Source of the DNA: Acanthochlamys bracteata
Lineage: Eukaryota; Streptophyta; Magnoliopsida; Pandanales; Velloziaceae
Direction of reading: 5' to 3'
DNA length: 64,000 bases
Assembly (NCBI GenBank): GCA_019914995.1
Contig: CM034136.1
Coordinates: forward strand, 5,099,270-5,163,269
Shown here in pieces: positions 36,032 to 50,333 of this stretch; position 1 is the stretch's first letter, and each line of letters opens with the position of its first letter. The notes beneath the pieces were generated by a model. It made no database searches, was not told the DNA's origin, and saw only the letters and a program-made list of their open reading frames with translations. Position numbers and translations under genes: made by a program.

Positions 36032-39000
36032 TTAGGACTGCTTTGCACGGAATTCATGTCTAAATACAGTGAGGTTCTGTGTAAACTTGTCCCTATTCTT
36101 TGAGTCCAAGCTCCGAGTGACATCTGCCATCAGCTTATCAAAAGATTGCGAAACTCGTTCTTGTTGATCCATTGGCTGCGATTTTTGTCATGTACATGAA
36201 GCTAATTCAATAAAAGCAATTTAAAAGAACATGCAGAATATCAGGAATTGAAGCAAACCTGTAAAGCTAGAAGTTGAACTTTTAAGTCACTGAAAATCTG
36301 CAAAAAAAGTAGTAAGTCAGGAGTGAAACATGCTTTTAGAAACCATGACTACAGATGAAATAGCTTCACAAATTGTAATTGTAAAGTTAAATCAGGTATT
36401 TTCTTATAATTGTTCTATTACTAAAGACCACAAATATATTGACAAACTCCATTCGGAACAGACATAAACTATGTTAGCAACGAGTCCTACCATTTGTCAT
36501 AGAGCTCGTTTAATGGTGGACATAAAAGTACTCATTGGCATTACCACCTAGGTTATCGCCAAAGTTCAAAAATGTTCTCAACTTTCAAACTTTTCCACTT
36601 CGAGAATTCTTTGAGTTAGACTAGGTTCACTCCTTTAAAAAGAAAGAAAGTTAAATAGATAGTCCAATAACTATCTGAATTTTAGCTTTGCCATTTTGAA
36701 GAAAAACAAAGTTTCATACTCAAAAGCACAAGAAATTGACAACACCGAAAAATAATGCTAATATGATGAAAAATTATCGGGGCCCTGAAGCCCCTAGAAG
36801 GGGGCTCCTATAGATACCATCATAGATGATTAATGCGAGTCAGTATTCATTTACATGATTCACACACATTGATTATTCAACATTCACCTATAAATATGGA
36901 ATACCAAGTACATTATGAGAGCGCAATCATAAAGCATCCTAAGCTATTGTTGTCTGAGCTAAAAACACATCTCTCTGTATATTCATGAATATGCATGTTA
37001 CAAAGTACATATATATTTGGTGAAATTCCACCTCACAAAGAACTGAAGCACTTTTTAGGAATTTGAGATGTATGTCTCCTGGATTATGTTTATCGCAGCT
37101 GTTGTGAAAGAACTAAAGAACAAAAAAGACTACGAACCACTATTTCAACTATAACGATTTGTATCACAAAGTTTGATGCATACAAACAAACAAAAACAGA
37201 GAAATGGAGCATAACCACAAGACATTGGTATTCAAGTACCTGTTCATTTACCAATATTAAGCTAAGCATGGGTCTACTGAGACTCCATTGATTGCCACAG
37301 TCCTCGAATAACACAATCTCAAAGAGGGTCTTCAGTATCTGCATAAATAGAGAGAAATAAAACATGGTCATTTACAGATACCGACCAATCCATCTAATCT
37401 AATAAAGCAAGTCCGAGAAATGGTTAGCTCAATGCAGTTCTTAGCATATCCATGACAAAGTAGCATGTGGCATTTAAAATTTCATACATCAGATGCCTTT
37501 GATGGACATACTACATAGACAAATAATTGCCTATCTTTCATTGGAAAGATATTATAGACAAAAGTGATGTAAGTTCTCAACAATCAAGAACTTCACAGAG
37601 CAGCAGGCTGAAAATGATCATTGACAGAAATGCAATATCTCTAGCACTAAGGGAAACATCATAAAGTTCGTCTATCCTGTACCTAATTTTTTTGACAACC
37701 TTCAAAAAGGCTGCATGTAAGTTTTCATAAAGCAGGTTAATAATTTCATAGAAGGCCAGTCTCTCTACCCTTGCCAGTAGGAATAATTTGGAGAATTCTA
37801 ATCCTTCAATTATGTAGTCCTTAATACGATTGTTCCTTCTTTGTTCAAAGTTGTTATGCAGGACAAAATTGCAAAACAGTGAAGTTTTACTTGCTATAAT
37901 ATAAATACATTTCATGATACACCAGCACACAAATTCAAGAAAAGTAAACCATCCTTTCTAATTAATATGTATAACATATGATTGCAGGAGCATAAACTTT
38001 TAATCTGTGAAAAATTGCAGATAAACTGCTTAGAATTCCAAATTGATGAAAACAAATGACACATCAAGTATTAAGCTCCTGATCAATCTAAGCCAAATTC
38101 TTAACCATACATCTATACCATTTGGTTCATCAACCTTCTGTCCTTTACTTCTTCCTTCCTAGCTTTAATGCTCCAAACAATGAATTCAATATAGGCCACT
38201 AAAGCTCTGTAAGAAGTATCATTCTTCGTTACTCTTTAGAACTAAACCAAGAAACAAAGTCTAAGACACTATAGATGTATAAAGAATTAACTTAAAGACA
38301 TGGACCCCAAGGCATAAAAAATAATATAGCTTGGCCTACACATGTCCACATTGATTTAAGCAGAGAGCATTACATGGCAATATGGTGATGTCTAACCAAC
38401 CCTACTTAGTGACTTAAAGCTTGATTTACAAATTTATATAAAGACAATCTTAGAGGTATGCCCAAACAGCAAAGACAATTTTGCAAACTGATTTAAGACT
38501 TCATTGTCTTAGTTAACATGACAAAGTCTGTTGCCTCTTGACATATCTTAGGAGAATATTGGTCTCATTTCCGGCTGAGTACCTTTTTGTGCCTATACAT
38601 ATCTATACGGTCGAAAATGGGGATCCCCAACTTATTTTATTTGGAGATCTGTTCATTTAATTATGTTGGACGAAACAATCCATTCTGAATGCAGTAATGC
38701 ACAATAAACAACAACTATCAATACAGGTTTCAGAAGGAGCAGTGAAGCAAATGCGTCCACAATGCTCCATTAAACGGAAAAATCAACACTTACTCCAGGA
38801 AACAAGGAGGGCAACTCTGCGATATGACAGGCAAGATTAAGTGCAGCTGGTGTTGGAGGTGCTTCAGCTGCTGTAATGTTGTTGAAGTAAAATGTAGCCA
38901 GATGATCTACGGCAGATGCACACTTGTATCAAACAGGAAGAAAGACATATTAGGAAACTGATATCCTAAACAATCAAACATAAAGTAATCTATCAATGGA

Positions 39001-42000
39001 CAGATGGAATGAATTGTTTTCTTTCTTAGTTCCTAAACAATAAAACATAAAGTAATCAATCAATGGACTTTGAAGAAAGAATGAACTGTTTTCTTTCTTT
39101 CTTTCTTTTTTTGGCTAAGATATCAGCCCTCCAGATAAGATATTTCACTACAAGTTGGGCTAGAGATTCTGTGGTCAGAACTTAAGCATTCTGAACTTCT
39201 GGACTAAAGCATGACAGTTCTCTGACAGGAACCATTATGGAGATCGCACCTCCTGTCATTAGCAGGGAGCTGCAAGAGGTGGAAGTGTACGTTGTGTTAA
39301 GTGGCAAAAGTCATTAGATATGAAGGGAGCTACAAGAGGTGGAAGTGTATGTTGTGTTAAGTGGCAAAAGTCATCAGAGATGAGGGCTCCACACAAGAAA
39401 TACGAGGAATGGAATTTAAATAAGTTTCATCTGGGTGGCCACAATTAAATGTAAGTTGAAGCAAACTAAAAAAATCTAGCATCCCAAGTAGATACTTACA
39501 ATTGCTTAACTATGATATGAATATTACCATATAAAGGCTCAATTTAAAGAGATCCAATATTGGGAAACTAGATCCAAATTCAATTTTACCCACAATTGTA
39601 TGCACAAGATGCAGGATAATAAATACTTACTTGAATGAACATAAGCCCATGTGATGATATACCATTCAAGCCATTTAAACCAGATTCAAGAGATCCCAAA
39701 ATATTCGTTAAAGTGTTTGTATGCATCTTTACAATAAAAGGAATGTGGTTTGAGAATAGTACCTGTGATGATATACCAGCATCCAAGCCCTTCAAACCAG
39801 ATTCAAGAGATGCCAAAATATGCATGAAAGTGTTCGTATCCATCTTTATAATAAAAGAAATGTGGTTGGAGAATAGTACCTCCAGAAATGCGAAGTAAGC
39901 CTTCGTAAGCTGAAAAGATGCACAAAAAGAGTGGTGTGAGGTTCACTGGAAAGAACTCAAAGACATAAACGCATATTTTTCAGAGACAAGAATGCGCACA
40001 CAATGTGACGAAGTATATAGATATGATGGCAGTCTAGTTGTGCGTAAATTATTTTTTAAAAAAAAAATTATTATCATTTAACAAAAAGCTAAAACAAAAA
40101 ATTCTAAGTGTGGTATTTCAAATTTTTAGATTTCCTTCCGAAAAAGAGAGATGTCCCTCCAAAATCACTTAGAAACTCAGCATACAGGTCACGTAACAGG
40201 TCATATCTAGAACTTTACAGAAGTTATCATATGCATGCTAAGTCAAGCATAGAAATTTTACCTTTCTGAAGGCCAATATATCGGCCAGTGGAATTGATAG
40301 AGTCATCTTTAGAGCAATGCCAAGAGCATCAGCAAGTGCTGTATCACCATATAACTCAAAGACGCCAAAATTAACATAGTTTCCCGCCATGGCTGTGGTA
40401 TCAGAATTTCAATCAAGAAACCGGATTGAAGTTTTTTTCTAAAAAAATGTCTAACAGCACATATCCCAGCAAAGAGCAGAGGGTGAAAATAACATACTAA
40501 GGATGCTATAGAAACCAATTAAAGAATTTGCTAACTAATCATGCAACCGCTAGTAAAACATAGATCCTCATACCATAAGGCTACTACTATGTTCACACTT
40601 TTTACAATAGCTGCAAGGCAGACTTAAAAACATGAATCTTTACAATTTACAGAAGAATAAGGTAAATCTCTCAACAATTTAAGATATAAGCTGTTAATAG
40701 TCTGTATTCATAAATGGATGCCATTACTCAATTATCTAAGACGTTTACTCATAAAGTACAAACTAGACGACAATACTAAGGAGAGACATCCACATTTGCC
40801 TGAGCATTAGTAAGACTGACAATGCTAACTTGTTGATCAAATGTATTATAAACAACTTTTATCTGTGTGTCAAAACAATTACCTGATATAACACTATCCA
40901 ACTCTATACATCTCATCAATTGAATCAATTCACTGACCTCCCGCAGCTAAACTATCACTGCTATCACATCTAAAGCAACCCAGATGGTAGAACTTTTGCT
41001 ATCATACTCATTAAATGCCTACTCCAGCAATCATTACAAATGGTTAGTAGCTCCCACTTTACCAGTAACGCATGTTTCATTAATTCACAATTTAAAACTT
41101 TCCCAAGTTTAAAAAACTTGTGCATCCCCTTTAAAATAACAACTCACCTCTTGCAAGAATAACCAAAGAAATCCAGATACCCTTGTACTTAGTGGCATAC
41201 AAATCAGCAGCATTTGGGATAGATAGAATCCTGGTCCCGTAAGCAACAACTAGCTTACTAACTTCTCTAAAAAGAAGTATCCCATTAACAGATGATGTGT
41301 CAAACGTCAACCGCTGAACTTTGTTATAAACGAATTCTGCCATGAACTTCAACAATGGGGTTGTCACCTGCAAAAATTGGTAAGACACAAACAATTACAA
41401 ACTAACAACTTTTATTTAACACTTTAATTTACAAGGAAAAAGACCATACTCATCTTAATATGGAATCAAATATAACAGCAGCCAGACTTACTAGTAAGTA
41501 CAAAAAATAATCAAATATAGAACCTATATATTTCATCATTATCATAGGCATACATGATAACAACTTTATTGTTTCTGAATCAGTGTATGTAACTTCTAGA
41601 AGTTTCCATTGTGTTGCCAATTTCACATTTGGACTTTTGGTATATCACTATTTTGCAAGATTGATTGAGAAATCAAATGCACTAGCTAGAGTAAGAAGCA
41701 ATACTCCACCCCTCAATGAAAAAGAGCAGTATTACCTCTGGTGTATCTGTCCAATTAGAAATAGCTTTCAATAGAAGTGGCATGTGTGAGGGATACATGA
41801 AATCAAAAAGAAGCCCATACGTCCTGCGGCTGCAAAGAAAATAGAGGATTATAGATTTTATCATCAGAGTTTCCAATGGCAACAAAGAAAGGCCAACACA
41901 TTAACCAAACAAGAACTAAGAAGAAAACAAAGCAATAGACGACTTAAGGCATACCTGAGGTGGTCAAAGAAAATAACTAGAGAAAGATAAAGATAAGAAA

Positions 42001-42630
42001 GAGGACAACGCAGTAAGAGTTCTTGTTTTCACATCATGATGTAAGTAACAGGAATCATCAAAGAACATAATTTTCAAATTGACTGTAAAATTTGGGACTG
42101 ACTAGCAAATAGTAGTTAAATAAGGATATGCTGTAATGTTCCAGCAATTTTGAGGCACTGAGCAGTTAATAAGTTGGAGATCAACAAGGTATTTAGAGAA
42201 CATGCTGTCACTTTAATCTTCAAAGTTTATACTACTTCAAGTTAGAGTAGAACAAACCTGTTGGTAGCCATGGCAATTCCTCTAAGGTCCCTCATCAAAC
42301 CAATCAACGCATATTTCACAGCATCCGTGCGAAATGCAGCATCTGGAGTTGATTCCAAAATGTGCATAACCTACATAGCACCCACATTGCCTGATCAAGG
42401 ACTGAGCTTCTTGTAGCAGAGCATGTGCAACAAATGCAATAGAAGATAATGTGAATTTGACTCCACAACTAAATGAGAACCTCCGACACGACAAAGGAGG
42501 AAAAGAGATGAATACAAAATACTTAACTATGAAAAGAATTTTTTTTTAAATCTGCAAGTAACAAACATATCATCAGCTAGAGCATTCAGCACGTTCATTA
42601 GCTAGAATCTTCAGCATTCACAATATGTAT

Positions 42631-42669
<39 letters not shown>

Positions 42670-45600
42670 GCGAGAGAGTGAAGTGATTGGTAACAACAAA
42701 TATAGCACCTGCAGAAATGGTTCCATAGAAGATTTAAATTTCACAGGACTGTCTTCCATAAAGATCAAGTAGCCAAGAGTATGGTAAAAGGCTGTTCTGC
42801 TACGGGAACACCTATAATCCTCCAAAAACGAAAAGCTTTCCCTCTACAACATCAATGTCAGAAAATTAATACACGTTTCTAGCAAATATTGCAAAGAAGT
42901 AATTAGAAGCTTGATCGTCTGCACTTACAGTATGATTTGCAATAATATATGTGACATAATCCAACTTAAGAAGCAGCTTTCCTGTCATATATCTGTTGCA
43001 AGTATACATGATAAGAACAAGAGAAAACAAGATTAGAGAGGAAAGGAGGAAAAAAAAAGGACAGGAAAGAAGTCATGGAAGAAGCATAACCCAGATGCTA
43101 GCTCCTGAAAAAGACACAATGTATGATCAATAACATCCTCGCACTGCATTTAGCAAAATTTTTCGGTCAGCGTTGCATCTTAAACTAAGATAGCTCAGGT
43201 GAAAAATTATAAACTCACCTCTGCATAACACTTAAGATTGGTTGCGATTTTAGACACAATGACATTAAGCAATACCAGATGGTCGTTTAGCCCAAGAAGT
43301 TCTTGTAATCTTGAGTACAGCTGCTGCAGAAGAAAATACAAATGGTCAAGAACAGCATCAATCTCATTAAACTCAAACCACATTTCACTAAATCAAACTA
43401 CCTTTGATGAGTGCATGGCGTGATCACCAACATAAGACTTACGAAAATTCTGAAAGAAAGTGATAATGGCACGTTCAAGTCTTTGCTTGCTTATCTGATG
43501 ATATCTCTGCAGAAAAGGAGAAAATTGTACTGCTTTGTTTTTACCACTTATTCAGCACATCAACCCGATAAAGCAAGACAATAGCTACAAGACTTTCAAT
43601 GAAGTAGCTGTAAATATGCAAATTGCTCTCAAGCATATGACTGTGAAGATGTTATGTTAAAGATGAAACCACGACAAGATACTTGAAAATGCAGCAACAA
43701 GAGCTTTCTAGATAACAAATTGTAATTATTCTCAAGCATATGACTGTGAGGTAATTGTGTTAAATATGTCAGCTGAACAGGATATCGAAATGAAGTAACA
43801 ACATTCCTAATCAGCAACTTAAAAGTAAAGAATAGAGTTTTGATTAAAGGATGTCCAGAACTTAATTTGCAAAAAATAAAATAAAAATAATCCCATTCGT
43901 AAAACTTCTGACACGCCTGATTATAATAGGAACCACCCGTAAGAAGGCACACAAAATAAACTGAGGCATTACCCAAGACAACTGACAAACACAATCCAGA
44001 TAATGGAGTATAGGGATTTTAAATCATAGCATATATCTAGAAATAGACTGGGATTTCAAAGGAGGTACAAAAGTACAGAGCAAAATAAACCCAGTGAATC
44101 AGAGATAGCTGAGGCAATAATCTGATCATATCATGAGGTACGTTGCTTTTAATCAATACACAGCAACTAATAACCCTTATCCCACTATGTGAAGTTTCAT
44201 GAACCTATTCAATACCTAAAATCTCTTTTCAAATATCTTGAGAAAGATGAAATGGACAGATAATATCATTAATTATCTTGTTTTTCATACCTGTGCATGT
44301 ATCCCACTATCTGTAGCATTTATCAGCTGTAAAACACGCGCTGCAAGTTCTGCATCAATTGTTTCATGTGATTCACTGCTGCAGAAATCCGTTAAAACAA
44401 ATGTTATCCATGCACGGTGCACGTTTCAGATAAGCAAAGAAAAGCAGATCTGCAGACCTGCTACCAGATGTTGGCCTGCTTTTGAGAATGGTAGCTATGA
44501 TGTGAACCAGCCACGCAAGTTGGCCCTCGATGGTTGATAGTTCGGTGACATCTCCAGTTACCGATGATCTTGCCCTTTCCTGTTCGTATGGCCATCAGTG
44601 CAAATTAAGTAAGATAAATAGACTGCCTTAAGTTATAATGATTTTGATAAATCAAAGGCGGATATATTGAATAGTAGGTCCAAACTTACAGTGTATATCT
44701 TCAGAATGGGTTCCATTATGTTTATAATGTAAAGACTGGTGTTTGCATACTACAAATACAAGACGAAAAAAGTATGTTATGACGTTAGACAGATAAGAAA
44801 CATGCATTGGAAAAAGAGATTGAAGTTCAACGCAAAATAAATGTGGACTTTGAGAGATTTATGCAGCATAAGCATGTTACCTGAAATCGACACAGATAAT
44901 TAAAGCATTCAAGTTGATCTTGGAGAAGTTCGACATTGTCCAATGGATTCTCTGAGGATTCATCAGGAAACCCAGCCTGTATATTTATCCACAACATAAA
45001 ATAGCATTATGAAAGAACTATCTTTGGCCCTTTAGTTTTCTATGGCAACGAAAATTGCCTCACAGAAAAGGCTCAACCTGAATGGAATCAAATCTGGATA
45101 TGATAAATCTTTCCGTAATCTTGGGAACAGTTTCATCCAGGAGAGTCGGGATATCACCTTTCAAGTATGGGAGGGAAGTCACCAATCTTGACCAAAATCC
45201 AAGAAGGTAATAGACACTACTGCTAGCCCACTGCAAACAGGCAAGAGATGAAGTGTTCATGACAAGGCATGCATAGCAATATTTCTAAGTTGACAGATAA
45301 ACATTATTTATCCAGTAAAGAAAGATTGAGGTTTGAAGCAAGTACCTGCCACGACTCTATAGATTTGGTAGTGAATTCTGCAGCTAGACGTATCCAATCA
45401 TTATAGATTCCAACATTTATCAGCTCAGTCAGCTAAGACAAAGTAAGAAACACATTTTCAAATTCTGAAAATAATATTCCATTCAGAAATCAAGCCAAAC
45501 AATCGCTGCAAGTATTCCATGCAGAAATTGATAGCGAACAAACCAGGCAAAAAAGCCAACTTTTAAGGAATAAGTCTCATCCCCAGAATCATATTATGAC

Positions 45601-48600
45601 AATAACCAAATACTACCGTCACCATCACACAAGTAAACAAACTAACCAGCAATACACATTATCGCGCTACAAAAGAGTGGAAGGAAACTTTAAGAGTTGC
45701 ACAAACTAACATTGACATTAGGAAGGGGAGTGGCAAGAGAGTAACCCCATTTCAAGATGTGTGGCAGCAAGCTGACACGGGAAATAAAAATTATAAACAT
45801 AAGAGTTTGCCCATTCGAGGATCTAGGGAATATACACCTGTCTAAAATTAGATGGAAAACATGTTTACAAAAAACATATAATACATATGCAGTACTCTGG
45901 ACACCATTTTCTTATCAATATAACAAATTATACAATTAATCTCTAGTAACTTGTATTTACTAGAGGTGGGTGTCAGCATGGCAGATCACGAAAATAATAA
46001 TCATGTATCATCCCTAAAGTATAAAACAAGTATAGTAAGACATTTAATAATCAATCAATTTTAGTTTTAATATTTATTCCACCATATTAAAACGAACACG
46101 TAGTAGAGCCAATCTGAAGCTATCAAGCAATGATTCGAAGAACCATAGACATCGCCTAGCACACGTGGCATCCGGCGTATGTGAATATGCAGCAAATAAC
46201 AACAAAAGATAGTGTAAAAATCAACAAGAAAGAAGTATCAAGCAAAAACTTAGTAACAATAATCATCACGACTCTCCATCACTAGGACTCATCTGCACAG
46301 TGAAAAGCTTTGGAGTTTTGACCAAAATATTACCTGATAATTTACTTTGAAACGGCTTAGAAGGCGACAAAACTCATGATAGTTATCATGATCTGCAAGT
46401 CCTATAAACGAGAGAGAAAAAAGGTTAGCTTTTCAGCTCTGCAGTAAATAGATGCACAACAAGAGAAGCAGTAATGAATGCACAATCTACCCGCGGGAAT
46501 ATATCTCTCTGTTTTAATTATAGGCATCTTCAAATAACTTAATAGTAAACAATAGTTTTTCTTAGAACTGAATTTTGGATGTTTAAAGAGGCGATTCAAA
46601 ACAAAATTACTCTAACTTTAACGGTAACCATCAAAATACTGGCAATTGCAGTATAACATCTTGAATTGCAAACCCAGCAACTACCTCATGGATAGAGTTC
46701 TCTCACTGAATATTATCCAAAATTCCAATTACCTAATGCTCCATTAAAAAGTAGTTAACACCAATTTTTACAGAAGTACATATTGATCTGAATTCATGGA
46801 TTCTACCAATGCTTGTCAACCTAAGCTAGAATTAGTACACTACACTAAGTACTGTGAATTAAATTAAGAATTCTTTTTTGTCAAAAAAATTGGCCACAAA
46901 CAAAAAATTCACTGAATAATATCCCTCTATTCTCTCATACAGCATGCTTGCGATGGTGCATGTTAAATCAGTAGAACTCATGAACTGCAGCAGAAGATAA
47001 TTAACCAGTAACAACTATTAAAATTCATAGTATCAACAACAACAAAAGTGTGGCTGTGTGCTTTATACGTTTGAGTAGAATGTGCATGTGTTAGTCAAAG
47101 ATTAAGAACTATCCAACCCAAGTTCCAATATTATAGAGCAAGGACGTAAATGTTCTTGAAGAGCAACTCTAACAGAAGTAAATGTAACATGCGCACTTCC
47201 CATATAAGGAAAACCCAACCTTGGCCAGTCTGAAGTATCTCCTTTGTTCCAGACATCAGATGAGTGAGAAACTTTGAGCGAGCAGAATCATCGGTAAACA
47301 AAGACCTCCTAACAGAAGTGAGACGCACTAGACATTCCAATGCCTGTCACCAACAAAAAGCGAACACAGATTATTATCACAGCAAGATAGAAGCAAAACA
47401 AACCACGATCAAGAAAGAGACCAAAATTTGCAAACAAATCTCCTTGAAACCAAGACACATATAGTAGATAAATCATATGACGTGCATACATCAGCAGTTC
47501 AAACACAAAGATTTTACCTCCTTAGAAAGGGGAGGCTCAGTAGATGCATAGTAATCAAAAAATATTTGAAGAGTCAAAGGGTCCTCCAACATTGACCGCC
47601 ATGATGATGGTATCTGTAAAATAACAGCAATATCAATAGCCATGCAGCTTGGGCAAGAAAAAATTAGTCTCAATAATCAGTACCTGCACCGTGCCAAACT
47701 CTTCAGAACTTTCATCCAAGGAGCTTCCCACAAAGTCAAAAGACAAGCACCTCAGTGAAAGGGAAAGAGCAAGTTCCTTCAGTATATTTGAGACTGCAAA
47801 TTGAAATAAAAAGGAAATAGGAAACTAAACCAAGTCAACGTATACATATAAAGGCACACTGGACTACTTGAATCTTCCATAGATAAAAGGTTAGGACCTT
47901 GCGTATTTGAATCACTTTTCAGCTGATGCAGTGAAGTCACAGATATTTGAAATATCTGAAAAAGACTCTGATCTCTAAATGAGCTGGCAGACCTCCGGTG
48001 GTTTGTCAAAGGAATGCCAGGAAGTGGCTGTTGTATCAAAGAGATCAACCAAAAAGATAAAAGAAAATAAATTGGCATAACATTCAATAGCCCCAGTACT
48101 CAGACAGCAAACTAAAGGAAATAAGATGTATAACACGCATCAATGACTCAAAATCCTCTTGTTTCATGAAAGCATGACTTCATTAGAACAGTGATAGAAT
48201 GAAATGTGGCAGATAACAGTCACAAATTGGAATAAGATGAACCTTATACTAGGAATCTCATTCAAGGACTGCTTTCCGCTATAGAATATGATTGTCTTTA
48301 CTCTTTCATAGACATATATGTCAAGCATTATTATGGTTGTGAGACAATCATAAAGGAGTAAACTTCATAAGTAAAGCCCTAGAGGTAACAGCTAGAGAAC
48401 TATATCGAGCCACCTTTAACTGGTAAATAAAACAAGCATATATTGCCACCATAAAGCTCAACAATGACCTTGTCTTAGTTATTCGGTGGTAAAGGAAACC
48501 ATACAACCATTAAAAGTTACAACTCCATGGGATGGAAACAGGCAGACTTAAAACTGCTGATTTTGAAAAGCTGCCGAGCTTAGTGAAAATTTTGTACTAA

Positions 48601-50296
48601 AATAATATTCAAAATTTCATCATAGTAAGATGGAATGGTAATTTTCTGCAATAAACGACATCCTAAACCTAAAATCTTGGCTTTATAAAGCAGGAGCAGC
48701 CAGATGAAAAAAAAAAAAAGCAATCCCAAAGAGAAGTGAGACCACAGCCAAAAAAGAAAAAATGAAGAAAGTAAAAGAGAAAGTGCTGATCAACACCCTC
48801 ACATGCTCGCTTACATGTACAAATCTCTAAATGTTACAAGTGCACAAATGGTATACAAAAAGCAGCTTCTCAACAAATAAGCAATGATGACTTTCTCTGC
48901 ACTATTTCTTAAAGAATCCAACTCATTCAAAGAAAACAACCTGATTCATCTCAGATACAAGCTGATTTAGAATCCTCAAACCAATAGAGTAATGATCCGG
49001 CGTTGCCTGGTAAAAGAAAAAAACAACCTTGTGTCGTAGTCATTACAGCTATGATTAATTATTCATGTTAACTGATATACATAATTAGCTCATTCCTAAA
49101 CAAGATCAAGATATTACAACAAGATATGACAGTAAAATTTATCAATTACTACATCAAGAAGTAAAGTACCACTAAAGAGGCAAATTAACCAATCTAAAGA
49201 TAAATACAATGCCAATCTTGCATTTGGTACTTATTTTTTGACCCAAAAAAGAAGAAGAAGAAGAAAGAAAGAAACTTAATTCCTTCAATCATTAAACCCT
49301 TTGTCATAAATCTAGATCATAAAAATCATTGTCATAAATATGTCATTGTAAGTAATCTTAATTTGCTTCACAAAGATTCCATGTCTCTACAGATCCACAG
49401 TAGAATTTTGAGAACTAAGCATACACAAGCATCTCCAACCAGTGAAATGCTAAGGGCATAAAGATAACACTAACTAGTTGAACAGTATTTATACCTAATT
49501 GCGTCTTGTCTTTTCCAGTTAATTTTTTTATTTAGCATTTACCTTCTTTGATATCCCACACACAGAAATAGCGAACATTTCGGTTTACAAGAGCACCCTC
49601 TAGACAAAATCATAACTAGGGGCCATGACCTTCAAGTACCTGGCTTAAGAAATTTGTAGCCTCGTTGACGATCTCTTTGAATCTGTCGTCATCAAACCAT
49701 CCAGCTTTTGTAATCCGGCAGAGGAGTTGAATTAGGGAAACAAGAACAAAAGGTGGCAATTCAGGCCCCCTTGTTGCTAGATAGCTAATGACATAGTTAC
49801 CTGCAAGAAAGAAATCAACTTAGAATGAAGCAGTTAGTTAAAGACAAAAATAATATCAAAAGAAATCAACTAGAAGAACATGTTATGTTAATTGCAAAGA
49901 TTTGATTTAAAGATAATAATTACGGCAATGTACAGCTCAAGAGCAAACATACTGTTAAAAGTGATGCTGCAATAACAACATTATATCAGAAATGTTAATC
50001 ATTATGCTAACGGAACTTTAACGAAGACTGCAGAGTTGCAGAACAAGAATATTACGTATATCAAGCCGAAGCTGTACAGAAAGGTTATGGTCTGTTACTT
50101 GCTTCAACAAACTTGAACTAGCCAACATCAAAGCATAAGGCGTCAATGCATTGTCCAAAATGTACTGGCATTGTGAAATATAATCAGTATTCACGGAAAA
50201 GCATTTGAGAGTGCTCTCCACATGTGCTCTTTCAACTGAATCCTGAGAGTTATAAAGCCTCTCGCACAAGGCTTCAAGTTGTGCTAAGCTTTCCAT
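36032..50296 (-). CDS. XPO7: Exportin-7 homologue (importin-beta family nuclear export receptor)
   Basis: Twenty-eight exons, 3180 nt, 1059 residues: 50056-50296, 49640-49800, 48941-49006, 47898-48027, 47684-47793, 47518-47613, 47220-47343, 46334-46401, 45346-45432, 45078-45230, 44881-44976, 44690-44749, 44458-44579, 44291-44378, 43402-43506, 43219-43323, 43091-43143, 42929-42992, 42709-42843, 42258-42370, 41736-41829, 41148-41367, 40262-40392, 39763-39909, 38794-38922, 37240-37338, 36259-36297, 36032-36175. All joins keep frame. The protein starts [20 protein letters not shown] and follows the plant protein At5g06120 along its length. Exportin-7/RanBP16 carries cargo out of the nucleus with RanGTP; the N-terminus is the Ran-binding importin-beta region and the rest is alpha-helical repeats. 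Exon 24 is followed by a tandem copy of most of itself, with a second donor at 39630. Confidence 0.95.
38965..39098. repeat. 67-bp tandem duplication in exportin-7 intron 24
   Basis: Units at about 38965-39031 and 39032-39098 share CCTAAACAAT, ACATAAAGTAATC and ATCAATGGA, with several differences. Confidence 0.7.
39264..39383. repeat. 60-bp tandem duplication in exportin-7 intron 24
   Basis: Units 39264-39323 and 39324-39383 both run AGGGAGCTGCAAGAGGTGGA (unit 2 has one change there), then TTGTGTTAAGTGGCAAAAGT. They are about 93 percent alike by eye, so fairly recent. Confidence 0.85.
39650..39879 (-). repeat. Tandem duplication of exportin-7 exon 24 coding sequence (units of about 117 and 113 bp)
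   Basis: Unit A (39763-39879) is the coding end of exon 24, from GTACTATTCTCC to ATCATCACAG. Unit B (39650-39762) starts GTACTATTCTCAAACC and ends ATCATCACAT. Unit B stays open in the exon frame ([25 protein letters not shown]) and has lost one codon. Its first bases, GT, serve as the donor of intron 24. A further donor CAA/gtaagt lies at 39630, after unit B, in the same phase. Confidence 0.85.
42634..42667. repeat. GA/AG microsatellite in exportin-7 intron 19
   Basis: About 17 AG repeats beginning 42 bp into the intron after exon 19. Confidence 0.9.
43621..43772. repeat. Worn direct repeat in exportin-7 intron 14
   Basis: Two blocks of about 48 bp, roughly 43621-43668 and 43725-43772, share TCTCAAGCATATGACTGTGA and a TGTTAAA motif; about 56 bp separates them. 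Confidence 0.6.
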
Positions 50297-50333
50297 CCGC
50301 AAAGAAATAAGAGATTCCAAGAACTGTTTGAAC

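Noticed and set aside
42598..42825. 75-codon frame with a Ser-Leu run
   Set aside because: The real exon 19 codes only to 42709; the Ser-Leu part is translation of the GA microsatellite.
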